A stretch of DNA of 9,732 nucleotides from Deltaproteobacteria bacterium (GCA_005878685.1 VBLN01000012.1:12417-22148), one strand, 5' to 3'; counted from the stretch's first letter, positions 1 through 7,299 are shown. Numbers and translations: made by a program. Notes: generated by a model from the letters alone, not told the origin.

Positions 1-845
1 GGCCGCTGAGCATTAGCCGCCACGGCGACGCCGCCCGCGTTGGTGGGTACCACGTCCAAAGGAACCCACGCGACCGGGGATCCTTTCTCTTGAGCTTGGA
101 GCACATGATTGCGGAAGATCGACGGCGATAGGATGACTTCTCCGGAAACCACTAGTTCGTTGAGAGCGCCGGCGGAGATCATATGCAGCTTGATTCCTTG
201 GTCCTTAAGCTTTTTCACAAGCTCTTCGCCCTTCACCTTGAGGATCGCTCCGACCATCTTCTCACCGGTCTCCGTCCCGGAAATCGCGAGCTTGCCTTTG
301 AGCGCCGGACTCAACAGATCCTGAAAATTCTTAGGCACGTCCTTTGCCGCGACGGAATTCTTGTTGTAGCCGAGACCGATAAACGACTCGCGATCCGACA
401 CCCAGTAAAAGAGTTTGTTCGGGGTGGCCGCTTTGGAGTCCTGCGGGAATGCACCGATGTTCGGCGTGGTAAAAGGCATGAGGAGTTTTTCGTCGCGGAA
501 CACCATGAGGGCCGCGGGTGTGGTCTCAAAGGCATCGACCACGTTGCGCCGGGCTTTGGCCTCATTCATGACCCTGGTGATGATCTCCGAGGAGTTGCCC
601 CGATAGGCCTCCACCTTGACTCCCGGGTACTTCGCCTCGAAAAGCTGGGCGATCTCCTTATAGGAGATCAACGACGTGTACCACATTACTTTTCCCTCTT
701 TCTTCGCCCCCGCCACCAGGATCTGCTCGCGGTCCGACCCGGTATAGGCCGCCAGATCAGAAATCGAGGCCGGCTTACTTCCCTGGCCCCAGGAATCGGA
801 CGCTAGGCTGAAAAAAAACAATGCGGCTATAGCTACGACTCTCAT
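1..845 (-). CDS. ABC transporter periplasmic solute-binding protein, Fe(III)/family 1 type (3' end off window)
   Basis: This is the N-terminal 281 residues of an extracellular solute-binding protein; the frame is open to base 1, so the C-terminus (probably some 50-60 residues) lies outside the window. Residues 1-20 form a Sec signal peptide: MRVV, then a hydrophobic AIAALFFFSLA core, then a small-residue cleavage zone around SWG. There is no lipobox Cys, so the protein should be free in the periplasm. The mature part opens with the family pattern: KKEGKVMWYTSL (first strand), then an LFEAKYPGVKVE helix-strand pair, then a YNKNSV segment and an LLSPALKGKLAI segment. This layout matches ferric-iron/thiamine-type binding proteins of ABC importers, but the ligand cannot be deduced and many relatives bind organic acids. 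The ATG at 845 is fixed by an AAAGGAGGAG ribosome site 7 bases upstream that overlaps the preceding TAA. It is the last visible gene of the minus-strand operon, 13 bases after the broken amidohydrolase. No permease or ATPase is visible; they may lie to the left. Confidence 0.88.
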   Translation of the reverse strand, partial: MRVVAIAALFFFSLASDSWGQGSKPASISDLAAYTGSDREQILVAGAKKEGKVMWYTSLISYKEIAQLFEAKYPGVKVEAYRGNSSEIITRVMNEAKARRNVVDAFETTPAALMVFRDEKLLMPFTTPNIGAFPQDSKAATPNKLFYWVSDRESFIGLGYNKNSVAAKDVPKNFQDLLSPALKGKLAISGTETGEKMVGAILKVKGEELVKKLKDQGIKLHMISAGALNELVVSGEVILSPSIFRNHVLQAQEKGSPVAWVPLDVVPTNAGGVAVAANAQR

Positions 846-858
846 TTCTACTCCTCCT

Positions 859-1440
859 TTAGAAGCCGTAAAATCGCCTGGCGTTTTCTTCCATGATCTT
901 TTTCTTCGCGGAGTCCGAGAGATCTCCGCGATTTGTCAGAAGACGCGCCGTCCCCTCGGTGCGGTCCGCGTGAGGATAGTCGGATGAGTACATGAGCTTA
1001 TCCTCACCGATCTCGCCAACCACGCGACCCAAGTATGGCTCGTTGCCCTCGCAGCCAAAAAAGATTCTTCCCGAATTCAGATACTCGGTAGGCGAGCGGC
1101 TGATGAGTTGGCGGGCGTTGTAGCGTGGGCTCTCGAAATGCTCGTCCATGCGCTCGACGTGGGCCGCGACCCAGTTGCAGCCGCCCTCCAGAAACGCGAA
1201 GCGCAAGTTGGGATAGCGCTCGAGCATGCCGCAGCAGATCACGCTCGTAAAACCGGCCATAATCGGCATAATTCCTCCCAAGACGCGATAGGGAAACAGG
1301 TGTGGGAAGAGCTCTCTGGTCGCTGTTTGGTCAAAGCTGAAGTGTACAGCTATAGGCAAACGCAGCCGGTCAGCCTCGACAAAGAAAGGCTCGTGATCGG
1401 TATGATCAAGCGATGTCGATCCGGCAGTCCCGTTGATCAT
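859..1440 (-). CDS. Amidohydrolase family 2, C-terminal fragment of a broken gene
   Basis: 193 codons encode the C-terminal half of an amidohydrolase-2 (LigW/aminocarboxymuconate-semialdehyde decarboxylase-like) TIM barrel. Visible family landmarks are VMINGTAGS at the start (the V codon precedes the ATG), LPIAVHFS with the barrel His33, a long helix after MLERYPNLRF, FLEGG around Glu85, and YSSDYPHAD with the metal or acid Asp154 near the end. It closes with the usual NARRFYGF tail. The ATG at 1440 is not a natural start: it falls in the middle of the barrel, has no good ribosome site (only CGGACGG just ahead), and lies one frame away from the N-terminal piece at 1406-1906, which it overlaps by 35 bases. 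Together the pieces make one gene with a frameshift and probably a missing helix. The fragment ends with TAA fused to the ribosome site of the solute-binding gene, so the operon structure is preserved. A functional product is doubtful unless the break is an assembly or sequencing error. Confidence 0.8.
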   Translation of the reverse strand: MINGTAGSTSLDHTDHEPFFVEADRLRLPIAVHFSFDQTATRELFPHLFPYRVLGGIMPIMAGFTSVICCGMLERYPNLRFAFLEGGCNWVAAHVERMDEHFESPRYNARQLISRSPTEYLNSGRIFFGCEGNEPYLGRVVGEIGEDKLMYSSDYPHADRTEGTARLLTNRGDLSDSAKKKIMEENARRFYGF

Positions 1441-1906
1441 TACCGTCCGGGTCGCGCAGGCAAACCAGGCCTACGCCCTTCAAACGATCCGGCGCTTGGG
1501 CGCAAGCCTTCGCCAGCCAGACGTTGTAAGCATGGCCGACCCCGTTGCCGAGGACTCCGTCTTCCCAAGAATTGATGTGAAGAAGAAAGCTCGGATAGAT
1601 ATACTGAACATCAATCCCTTCTTTGTCCAAGTCATCCAACCGTTCGTTGATGTCGGAGAGCGTCTGACTGCCGACCGAAGCCCGCCGGTGTTTTGCCAGT
1701 TTTCCGCCCGGCGGCGCCGCTGTCCCCGGATTGAGCGTGCCTGGAATGGTTGGCCGGCGATAGTGGGTAGAGCCGTCTGCCACCCAAAAGTTATGCCCTT
1801 CGTCGTCGGCGATCAGCCGAGGACGATACTTGCGTAAATCTGGCTCCATGTATTTCTCAAAAATCTCTTCGGTCTCAAAGAAATGGCCATCAGCATCAAT
1901 GATCAT
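1406..1906 (-). CDS. Amidohydrolase family 2, N-terminal fragment of a broken gene
   Basis: 166 codons; residues 1 to about 155 are authentic amidohydrolase sequence. MIIDADGHFFE at the N-terminus carries the D-x-D-x-H version of the first metal motif. DLDKEGIDVQYIYPSF (about 92-107) and the strand LKGVGLVCLRDPDG (142-155) are typical of the family. After DPDG the frame reads 11 unrelated residues to a TGA at 1406-1408, whereas the proper continuation (VMINGTAGS...) is in the next frame. In the fold, the strand ending in CLRDP should be followed by a helix of about 15-18 residues before the VMIN strand; here the two strands abut, so a stretch of DNA as well as the frame is missing. The start is supported by ATG with GAGAGGA/AGAGG just upstream, 21 bases after the enolase-superfamily gene stop, in the same operon. 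Relatives hydrolyse or decarboxylate ring-derived or carboxylate substrates; the substrate here is unknown. Restored length would be about 365 residues. Confidence 0.8.
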   Translation of the reverse strand: MIIDADGHFFETEEIFEKYMEPDLRKYRPRLIADDEGHNFWVADGSTHYRRPTIPGTLNPGTAAPPGGKLAKHRRASVGSQTLSDINERLDDLDKEGIDVQYIYPSFLLHINSWEDGVLGNGVGHAYNVWLAKACAQAPDRLKGVGLVCLRDPDGNDQRDCRIDIA

Positions 1907-1927
1907 GCCTCTGTCCTCTCTACCATC

Positions 1928-3025
1928 TTAGTCTCCCAAGTCGAGCTTCGTCAGATCCACTTCTACCCCCAGTCCCGGTCGCTGAGGCGGCGTGGAGAAG
2001 CCTTCGACAATTTCAAATCCCCGGCACGGGTCATTCCCCATTCGCTCAAACTCGCCGATCTCGCAGGGGAGCGAGAGATCCCTCAAGCTTACGGCGAGGT
2101 GGACGTTTGCCGCATCCAGCAACCTGCTGCCCGGCGCCGTGCCTATGAGATATCCAACCCCTGCCGCTTCGCACACCGCCGCAACCTTTCTCACTTTGAA
2201 GATGCCGCCCATCTTAGGGATTTTGAGGCTGAGGACATCGGCAGCTTCGTTCTCAATGACTCTCAAGGCGTCGACGGCGCTGTGCACGCTTTCGTCGGCC
2301 AGTATCAGCGGTCGGACATTTTGTCGGACCAGAGCCATGCCGCGCAGGTTCGTATCCTTGACCGGCTGTTCTGCGATTGCGACGTCATAAGGGTCCATTT
2401 TCTGTATCCGCTCGATCGCCTCCTTGGGCGTGCAGTGCATGTTGAAATCGATCGTGATCGTCACATCCGGACCCACGGCCTCCCGCACCCGCTGCACGCG
2501 CTCGACATCTTCTTTGAGTGTGGTTCCAACCTTAAGCTTCAGTGCGGTGTAGCCCTTTCGAACGATCGCCGAGGATTTCTCCGCCATCTCCTTCGGCGCA
2601 TACATTCCCATGAGACGGGTCACGCGCACGCGCTCTCGCACCGCGCCGCCGAAAAGCGCGTTCGCTGGCACCGCCAATGCCTTACCCATCAGGTCGTACA
2701 GCGCGAGATCGATCCCCGCCTTCGCCCGCTCCACCCCTTTCGACAGCCCATCGAGCTCGCTGACGATTGCCTCGATATCGAACGGATCCGTTCCGACGAT
2801 CGCCGGACCGAACACCTGGTTGATCATCTCCAGGCAATGAGCCTGCGTATCTCCGCTGATGAAAATCTGTCCGGGACTCGCGACCCCGACGCCGAAGACT
2901 CCCTTGTCGGTGTCGATCCGTATGAAGATCAGACTGTGAGTGTCGCTGCCTCCCGTGGAGATCTTCCAACCGGTCAATGTATTGTGAACCGTATGGGGAA
3001 CGGCGCGGACCTTCGTAATCCTCAT
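1928..3025 (-). CDS. Mandelate racemase/muconate lactonizing enzyme family protein (enolase superfamily)
   Basis: 365 residues, full length for the family. The N-terminal capping domain (about 1-130) includes the flexible loop near residues 15-30 and a Gly-rich GVFGVGVASPG turn. The barrel domain shows every expected catalytic element: Lys163-x-Lys165 (ALKLKVG), metal ligands Asp193 (TIDFN), Glu219 (IAEQP) and Asp244 (LADES), and the opposite-face base Lys268 (LSLKIPK). A KxK plus Lys pair marks the muconate lactonizing/dipeptide epimerase subgroup; mandelate racemases have a His-Asp dyad instead. Enzymes of this group abstract the proton alpha to a carboxylate and then racemize, cycloisomerize or dehydrate; the substrate cannot be named from motifs. 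The start ATG at 3025 lies one base after the MBL-fold gene stop and has AGAGG upstream; an ATG 5 bases further up meets an immediate stop. The tight spacing implies co-translation with its neighbours. Confidence 0.9.
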   Translation of the reverse strand: MRITKVRAVPHTVHNTLTGWKISTGGSDTHSLIFIRIDTDKGVFGVGVASPGQIFISGDTQAHCLEMINQVFGPAIVGTDPFDIEAIVSELDGLSKGVERAKAGIDLALYDLMGKALAVPANALFGGAVRERVRVTRLMGMYAPKEMAEKSSAIVRKGYTALKLKVGTTLKEDVERVQRVREAVGPDVTITIDFNMHCTPKEAIERIQKMDPYDVAIAEQPVKDTNLRGMALVRQNVRPLILADESVHSAVDALRVIENEAADVLSLKIPKMGGIFKVRKVAAVCEAAGVGYLIGTAPGSRLLDAANVHLAVSLRDLSLPCEIGEFERMGNDPCRGFEIVEGFSTPPQRPGLGVEVDLTKLDLGD

Positions 3026-3026
3026 C

Positions 3027-3962
3027 TCATAGGCCTCTATCGATGAGCTGATTGTAAAATAGCCGTAGAAAGGTTCTCAATCTTTCCGGCCGCCTGTAGT
3101 GAGCAAATTCTTGCGGAAGCTTGAACTCTTTTTGGATCTGCTCCACATTCTTTCCAGCCTGAATCATCTTCGCCACCTCGTCACGCATCACGACAAAATA
3201 ACGCTTCTGCTCCTCTAGGTCCTTGACACCTCTTCCGGCGTGAACCGGACCATGACCCGGCACATAGGTATCCACGGGCAGATTGCGCTGCATGATTTTG
3301 TCCAGGATTTCGATCCATCCCTTGACGTAAGAATAAAAAACGCCCGCCGATTCCCCCTGCCCCGGATGGATCTCGGTATCGAGGAGATCTCCCATCAGAT
3401 AAACCCTGCGCTGCGGGATATAGACGGTGAGATCGCCAGTGCTGTGACCGGTGCCCTCGGCGGTGATCTGAAACGTCAATCCGCCGAAATAAAGCGCCAT
3501 GCTTCCGTCAAATCCGAGATCGGGCCGGACGAGCTCTTTTCCTTTATAGGCGGCATTACTCGGCTCACTAGATTGGCCACGCTCCTCAAACTCCTTCGCC
3601 TCCTGCATGAAAAGATCCTTCGCCTGGTTCTTCGTCGCGATATAGACTGGCTTGTCCTCACGAAAATGCCACGCGCCAGTCGCATGATCTCCGGCGGAGT
3701 GGGAAGAGACAAGATACCTGACTTTCTTGTCCGTGAGCTTGCGGATCGCAGCCAGAGTCTGATCCGCAGTGCGGATATCAAAGTCAAAGACCAGCACGCC
3801 TTCGTCGGTGATGACGAAGGTCGAGTTGCTCGAGCCGGCCGAGTTCTCCATGAAGTAAACGCCCTCGGCGATCTGCTTCATATTCATCTTGACCTGCGCC
3901 GAGGCGATACGCGGCAGCAGAACGATCAAAACGACGAAAGATCCAGCTGCGAAGTGTTTCAC
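3027..3962 (-). CDS. Exported metallo-beta-lactamase-fold hydrolase with an altered metal motif (HxAxDH)
   Basis: 311 residues. Residues 1-22 form a Sec signal peptide (MKHFAAGS, hydrophobic FVVLIVLLP, then ASA cleavage), so the product acts in the periplasm. The body is an MBL fold: EGVYFMEN strand, the SNSTFVITDEGVLVFDFD strands, and the metal motif SSHSAGDH (His88, Ala90, Asp92, His93). Then come His173 (GTGHSTGD), Asp192 (LMGDLLD) and His237 (YVPGHGPV). The second His of HxHxDH is Ala90, encoded by GCC; two base changes separate it from a His codon, so a single miscall does not explain it. All other ligands are present, so site 2 should bind a metal while site 1 is weakened. The start is GTG at 3962, forming a GTGA overlap with the CoA-ester lyase stop and preceded by AAAGGAGGA. 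Relatives include periplasmic lactonases and the 'quinoprotein relay' hydrolases; the substrate is unknown. Confidence 0.88.
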   Translation of the reverse strand: MKHFAAGSFVVLIVLLPRIASAQVKMNMKQIAEGVYFMENSAGSSNSTFVITDEGVLVFDFDIRTADQTLAAIRKLTDKKVRYLVSSHSAGDHATGAWHFREDKPVYIATKNQAKDLFMQEAKEFEERGQSSEPSNAAYKGKELVRPDLGFDGSMALYFGGLTFQITAEGTGHSTGDLTVYIPQRRVYLMGDLLDTEIHPGQGESAGVFYSYVKGWIEILDKIMQRNLPVDTYVPGHGPVHAGRGVKDLEEQKRYFVVMRDEVAKMIQAGKNVEQIQKEFKLPQEFAHYRRPERLRTFLRLFYNQLIDRGL

Positions 3963-4864
3963 GATCTTTCCTCCTTTGCTGAGCCGTCCACACCCAACAT
4001 CTTTGCCATCTCGAGCGTCCGCCGGGCGCGCTCGACAATCGGTCTATCGATCAGTTGCCCGCCGAAAGAGATAGAGCCGTCTCCCCTCGCGTTCGCCTCC
4101 TCGAACGCGCTTATCACCCTCTCCGCGTAATCGATCTCCTCCGACGTGGGACTGAAGACGCTGTTGATCGGATCGATCTGTGATGGATGAATCAGCGACA
4201 TGCCGGTGAAGCCCAAGCGGCGCGACTGACGTGCAAAGCCAAACAGTCCGTCCGTGTCCTTGAGATCCACCCATACGCCGTCCACCGCCTGCACGTGGGC
4301 AGAAGCAGCGGCCACAACCAAAGCCGATCGTGCATACAACATCTCCCGCGCCTCCCCTTCGCGAGACGTAGGCAAGCCCAATTCGCGACCATAGTCCTCC
4401 GCCCCGAACATCAAACCGACGACTCTCGCCGAACAAGAAGCAATTTCTGGAGCATTAAGGAGTCCTCTCGGACTTTCAATCGCGATCAAAAGCTTTATCC
4501 TACTAACTTCAAGTTTTACTTTAGCTTCTTGTCGGGCTAAGATTTTTTCTACTCTTAGCACTTCCTCCGCAGTCTCAACTTTAGGCAATACCAACCCGTC
4601 CAGGCCCGGACGCAAGACGGCCTCCACGTCCGCATCCATCCGCGCGTGGCCGATGGCGTTGACGCGCACGAACCGCGTTGGGGAATTGGGCGTCCGTTCT
4701 TTTCCCAAAGCCTCGGCAATAAATTTTCGCGCCGTATCCTTCTCGTTTGGCGCGACGCCGTCCTCTATATCCAGCATGATCGCATCCGCCTTCAGCCCCA
4801 AGGCTTTGTCGATCATGCGCTGTCGGTGTCCAGGCACAAACATCCACGTACGTTTAAGCTCCAT
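3959..4864 (-). CDS. CoA-ester lyase, HpcH/HpaI aldolase/citrate lyase beta-like (CitE) family
   Basis: 301 residues, a normal length for CitE-like lyases. The protein is a TIM barrel with the family motifs in order: FVPGHRQRM near the N-terminus, LDIEDGV (Asp32, Glu34, Asp35), FVRVN (Arg67), LPKVE (Lys95, Glu97), AIESPRG (Glu130, the Mg ligand and substrate contact), FGAEDYGREL (Glu156, Asp157) and SLIHPSQI. These enzymes cleave 3-hydroxyacyl-CoA thioesters such as citramalyl-CoA (to acetyl-CoA and pyruvate) or malyl/methylmalyl-CoA (to glyoxylate plus acetyl- or propionyl-CoA). The absence of citrate lyase alpha and gamma genes argues against a true citrate lyase. A MaoC hydratase and a CoA-transferase nearby fit a citramalyl- or methylmalyl-CoA lyase role (inference). 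It is the first gene of the minus-strand operon. The start is ATG at 4864 with a GAGG ribosome site about 7 bases upstream. Codons for residues about 101-141 are AT-rich and unlike the rest of the gene. Confidence 0.9.
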   Translation of the reverse strand: MELKRTWMFVPGHRQRMIDKALGLKADAIMLDIEDGVAPNEKDTARKFIAEALGKERTPNSPTRFVRVNAIGHARMDADVEAVLRPGLDGLVLPKVETAEEVLRVEKILARQEAKVKLEVSRIKLLIAIESPRGLLNAPEIASCSARVVGLMFGAEDYGRELGLPTSREGEAREMLYARSALVVAAASAHVQAVDGVWVDLKDTDGLFGFARQSRRLGFTGMSLIHPSQIDPINSVFSPTSEEIDYAERVISAFEEANARGDGSISFGGQLIDRPIVERARRTLEMAKMLGVDGSAKEERS

Positions 4865-4965
4865 AACTAACCTCGGCTAGCAGAGTCATTATCGAAAACC
4901 GGAGAGAATGTCTATAGCGCTTTCGGTTGATTTTAGCCAAAGATGTCAGTTTATTAGACGGAACG
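4865..4965. promoter_or_regulatory. Divergent intergenic region with possible promoters for the lyase operon and the MFS gene
   Basis: This 101-base spacer separates the head of the minus-strand operon from the MFS gene and must hold promoters for both if neither is transcribed from further away. Leftward, GATAAT (plus positions 4888-4893) is a plausible -10, but the best upstream match, TAGACA (4909-4914), is only 15 bases away. Rightward, TTGATT (4927-4932) and TTTATT (4950-4955) are 17 bases apart; that would start transcription only a few bases before the ATG at 4966. Both are weak by-eye matches, and no clear operator palindrome is visible. Confidence 0.3.
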
Positions 4966-6162
4966 ATGAAACCGGGCACGCTCAAGCTTTGTCTTCCCAT
5001 TATGGCGATGACCGCGCAGCAGACGGCGGCGTCGCTTGTGATTCCGCCTTTCCTTGATGATCTTCATTTCCCGATCTCCGCCATCGGCACTCTGATCTCT
5101 GTGGCGCCCTTCCTTGCTCTCACCGCTAGACTTCCCGCGGGGATGATTTACCAAGCCCACCGCGCCCGCGCACTGATGCTGGCATCGCTGTCGGTTTTAT
5201 CCCTGAGCACCTTGCTGTACATTTTCGTAAGCACACCGCTTCACTTCGCCCTCGTCCAGGCCGCAAACGGTTTTTCCTTTGGCATCGCCACAACTATTTA
5301 CCTGGCTTTTTTTGTGGACGCGCTTCCGCCGGATGAAGAACGCCATCACGCGATGGGATACTATGCCGGTTCTTTGGCTACCGGATACTCTGCAGGAGGT
5401 TTTGCAGCCGGATACGTCGCCGACCGGCTGGGGTACATTGCCACTTTTAAGTTCGGCGCTTTGCTGGGACTGCTCGGTCTTTCCATGTTCTTCTTCATGG
5501 GAAAGGCTCCCTCCCAAACCCACGGCGACCCGCACAAAGCAACCGGCGCAAGCCCGTCATTTTGGAAATCCCTTAGGAGCATCTGGGATCCGAAGATAGC
5601 CTCCGTTGTTGTCGTAGCTTTGTTCCTGAACATGCTGCATCAAATCGGAAGCACATTCCTTCCACTCTACGGCTTGGCGGTTGGTCTGACGCTGACGGAA
5701 GTCGGCGTCATCAGAGGCATCTATTCACTCTGCAACGCCATCACTCGGCCGCTAAGCGGTCCCGTAGTCAAACGATTAGGCCATCAAATGCTTTCGCACG
5801 CCGGTTTGCCTATCCAGTCGGCTTTTATAATGCTTGTCCCCATGTTCCATCACTTCGTTCCGCTTCTTGTCGTTTTTGTTTTTGCGGGCTTCCTGCGCGC
5901 GCTGGTCATCGTATCCAATGTCATCAGCATGGTGGAGGACGTGGACGCCAGGCGCGTCAGCAGAGGTGTGGTATCGGGAATTTACAACGCCGCGCAGGAT
6001 GTCGGAAATATTTTGGGACCCAGCGTCGGCGGGCTGATCGCTTCGCTCGTCGGAGTGGCCAAACTTTTTCTTGCCGGGCCGCTGATCATTGTAGCGCTTC
6101 TTTTTCTCTCGCTCTGGAGCTGCAGGTATGTAAAGCCTTCAATACGATCTGGGCATTCTTAG
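4966..6162 (+). CDS. Major facilitator superfamily (MFS) transporter
   Basis: 398 residues from the ATG at 4966, with roughly twelve hydrophobic segments and a polar central loop (about residues 183-203, QTHGDPHKATGASPSFWKSL) dividing two six-helix halves. Typical MFS marks are PFLDDLHFPISAIGTLIS between helices 1 and 2, the degenerate motif A ARLPAGMIYQAHRARAL after helix 2, its echo TRPLSGPVVKRLGHQ in the second half, and GYYAGSLATGYSAGGFAAGYVADRLG in helix 5 and the loop after it. It belongs to the inner-membrane secondary carriers; direction and substrate are not readable. A TTG at 4927 would add 13 residues but has no ribosome site and lengthens the hydrophilic N-terminus; the ATG has a modest GACGGA ahead. 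The gene stands alone, divergent from the lyase operon, and its last 24 bases overlap the convergent acyl-CoA dehydrogenase. Confidence 0.85.
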   Translation: MKPGTLKLCLPIMAMTAQQTAASLVIPPFLDDLHFPISAIGTLISVAPFLALTARLPAGMIYQAHRARALMLASLSVLSLSTLLYIFVSTPLHFALVQAANGFSFGIATTIYLAFFVDALPPDEERHHAMGYYAGSLATGYSAGGFAAGYVADRLGYIATFKFGALLGLLGLSMFFFMGKAPSQTHGDPHKATGASPSFWKSLRSIWDPKIASVVVVALFLNMLHQIGSTFLPLYGLAVGLTLTEVGVIRGIYSLCNAITRPLSGPVVKRLGHQMLSHAGLPIQSAFIMLVPMFHHFVPLLVVFVFAGFLRALVIVSNVISMVEDVDARRVSRGVVSGIYNAAQDVGNILGPSVGGLIASLVGVAKLFLAGPLIIVALLFLSLWSCRYVKPSIRSGHS

Positions 6163-7299
6163 AACATGCTGCGCCAGATAGGCAAGCACCAGATTATTGC
6201 TGACCGGCGCAATCGTAAGAAGTCTCGTCTCGCGAAACTTCCTCTCGACATCGTAATCCACCGCGAAGCCGTAGCCGCCGTGAGTCGTGAGGCAAGCATT
6301 CGCCGCCTCCCAGGCCGCCTCCGAGGCGAGAAACTTCGCCATGTTCGCCTCCGCGCCGCAGCGCTCTTTGCGGTCGAATTTCGTCGCCGCCTGAAACCGG
6401 ACAAGATCCGCGGCCTCGATGCGCGCATGCGCCTGAGCGATGGGAAACTGGACGCCCTGGTTGGCGCCGATGGGCCGCCCGAAGACCACGCGCTCGCTGG
6501 CATATTTCGCCGCCCGCTCGACGAACCAGCGGCCGTCGCCGATCGCCTCCGCGGCTATAAGAATTCTTTCCGCATTCCATCCGTCGATGATGTAGCGGAA
6601 GCCCATCCCCTCCTCGCCGACCAGGTTCTCAGCCGGGACTTCGAGACCGTCAAAGAAGACTGCGTTGGTGTGGTGATTGATCATGATATCGAGAGGCTTG
6701 ACGTCGATTTTACCCCTCGCCTCACGGAGATCGACGATGAAGACGGAAAGCCCCTTGGTCTTGTCGTCCAATTGATCGTAAGGCGTCGTGCGCGCGAGCA
6801 GCAGCATCAAATCCGATTCGAGAACGCGCGAGATGAAGATCTTCTGTCCGTTGACGATATACTTGTCTCCCTTCCGGGTCGCGGTCGTTTGAATGCGCGT
6901 GGTTTCGGAGCCTGCGTCGCGTTCTGTCACAGCGAAGGCCTCCAGTCGCAGCTCGCCGCTGGCGATCTTAGGGAGATAACGCTTCTTTTGCTCTGCGCCA
7001 CCGTGGCGCAAAAGCGTTCCCATCGTGTACATCTGCGCGTGGCAAGTCGTAGCGCTCCCGCCCGAGCGGTTGACCTCTTCGAGAATGATGCTCGACTCCG
7101 TGATGCCCAAACCGCTCCCGCCATATTCCTCCGGGATCGGAGCCGCCAGCCATCCAAGCTCCGTGAGCTTGCGGACAAAGGCTTCAGGATAAGCCCGCTG
7201 CTTCTCCACCTCCCGCCAGTAGGCATCCGGAAACTCGCGACAAACCTTACGGATCTCTTCCCGGATCTGAAGCTGCTCCTGGGTCAGGTTGAAATCCAT
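6139..7299 (-). CDS. Acyl-CoA dehydrogenase family flavoprotein
   Basis: 386 residues, normal length. The N-terminal helical domain starts MDFNLTQEQLQIREEIRKV; the middle domain has AFAVTERDAGSETTRIQTTA (about 121-140, FAD and substrate contacts) and GDKYIVNGQKIFIS; the C-terminal domain has RVVFGRPIGANQGVQFPIA (about 270-288) and THGGYGFAVDYDVER (339-353), which bind FAD across the dimer. It oxidizes an acyl-CoA to a 2-enoyl-CoA and passes electrons to electron-transfer flavoprotein. At the usual catalytic Glu site (YEGT in short- and medium-chain enzymes) the sequence reads APVS, with Pro365. Glu244 (WNAERILIAA) lines up instead with the helix-G Glu used by isovaleryl-CoA dehydrogenase (inference from remembered alignments). 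The start is ATG at 7299 with a near-perfect TAGGAGGTAA ribosome site. It is divergent from the MaoC/CoA-transferase pair and may supply its unsaturated substrate. Its end overlaps the MFS gene by 24 bases. Confidence 0.92.
   Translation of the reverse strand: MDFNLTQEQLQIREEIRKVCREFPDAYWREVEKQRAYPEAFVRKLTELGWLAAPIPEEYGGSGLGITESSIILEEVNRSGGSATTCHAQMYTMGTLLRHGGAEQKKRYLPKIASGELRLEAFAVTERDAGSETTRIQTTATRKGDKYIVNGQKIFISRVLESDLMLLLARTTPYDQLDDKTKGLSVFIVDLREARGKIDVKPLDIMINHHTNAVFFDGLEVPAENLVGEEGMGFRYIIDGWNAERILIAAEAIGDGRWFVERAAKYASERVVFGRPIGANQGVQFPIAQAHARIEAADLVRFQAATKFDRKERCGAEANMAKFLASEAAWEAANACLTTHGGYGFAVDYDVERKFRETRLLTIAPVSNNLVLAYLAQHVLRMPRSY

Noticed and set aside
183..806. A 207-codon plus-strand open frame at the left end
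   Set aside because: It lies opposite the partial solute-binding gene, which has a signal peptide, a strong ribosome site and conserved segments; the plus frame resembles no protein I know.
1883..3046. A 387-codon plus-strand open frame opposite the enolase-superfamily gene
   Set aside because: It is antisense to a gene with all catalytic motifs intact; the translation is Arg/His-rich with no family resemblance, as expected of a shadow frame in GC-rich DNA.
3240..4130. A 296-codon plus-strand open frame crossing the MBL-fold/lyase junction
   Set aside because: It runs antisense across two conserved genes and has no sensible start context or motifs.
4927..4965. TTG at 4927 as the MFS start
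   Set aside because: There is no ribosome site before it and it adds a 13-residue N-terminus not needed for the first membrane helix; the ATG at 4966 is preferred, though not proven.
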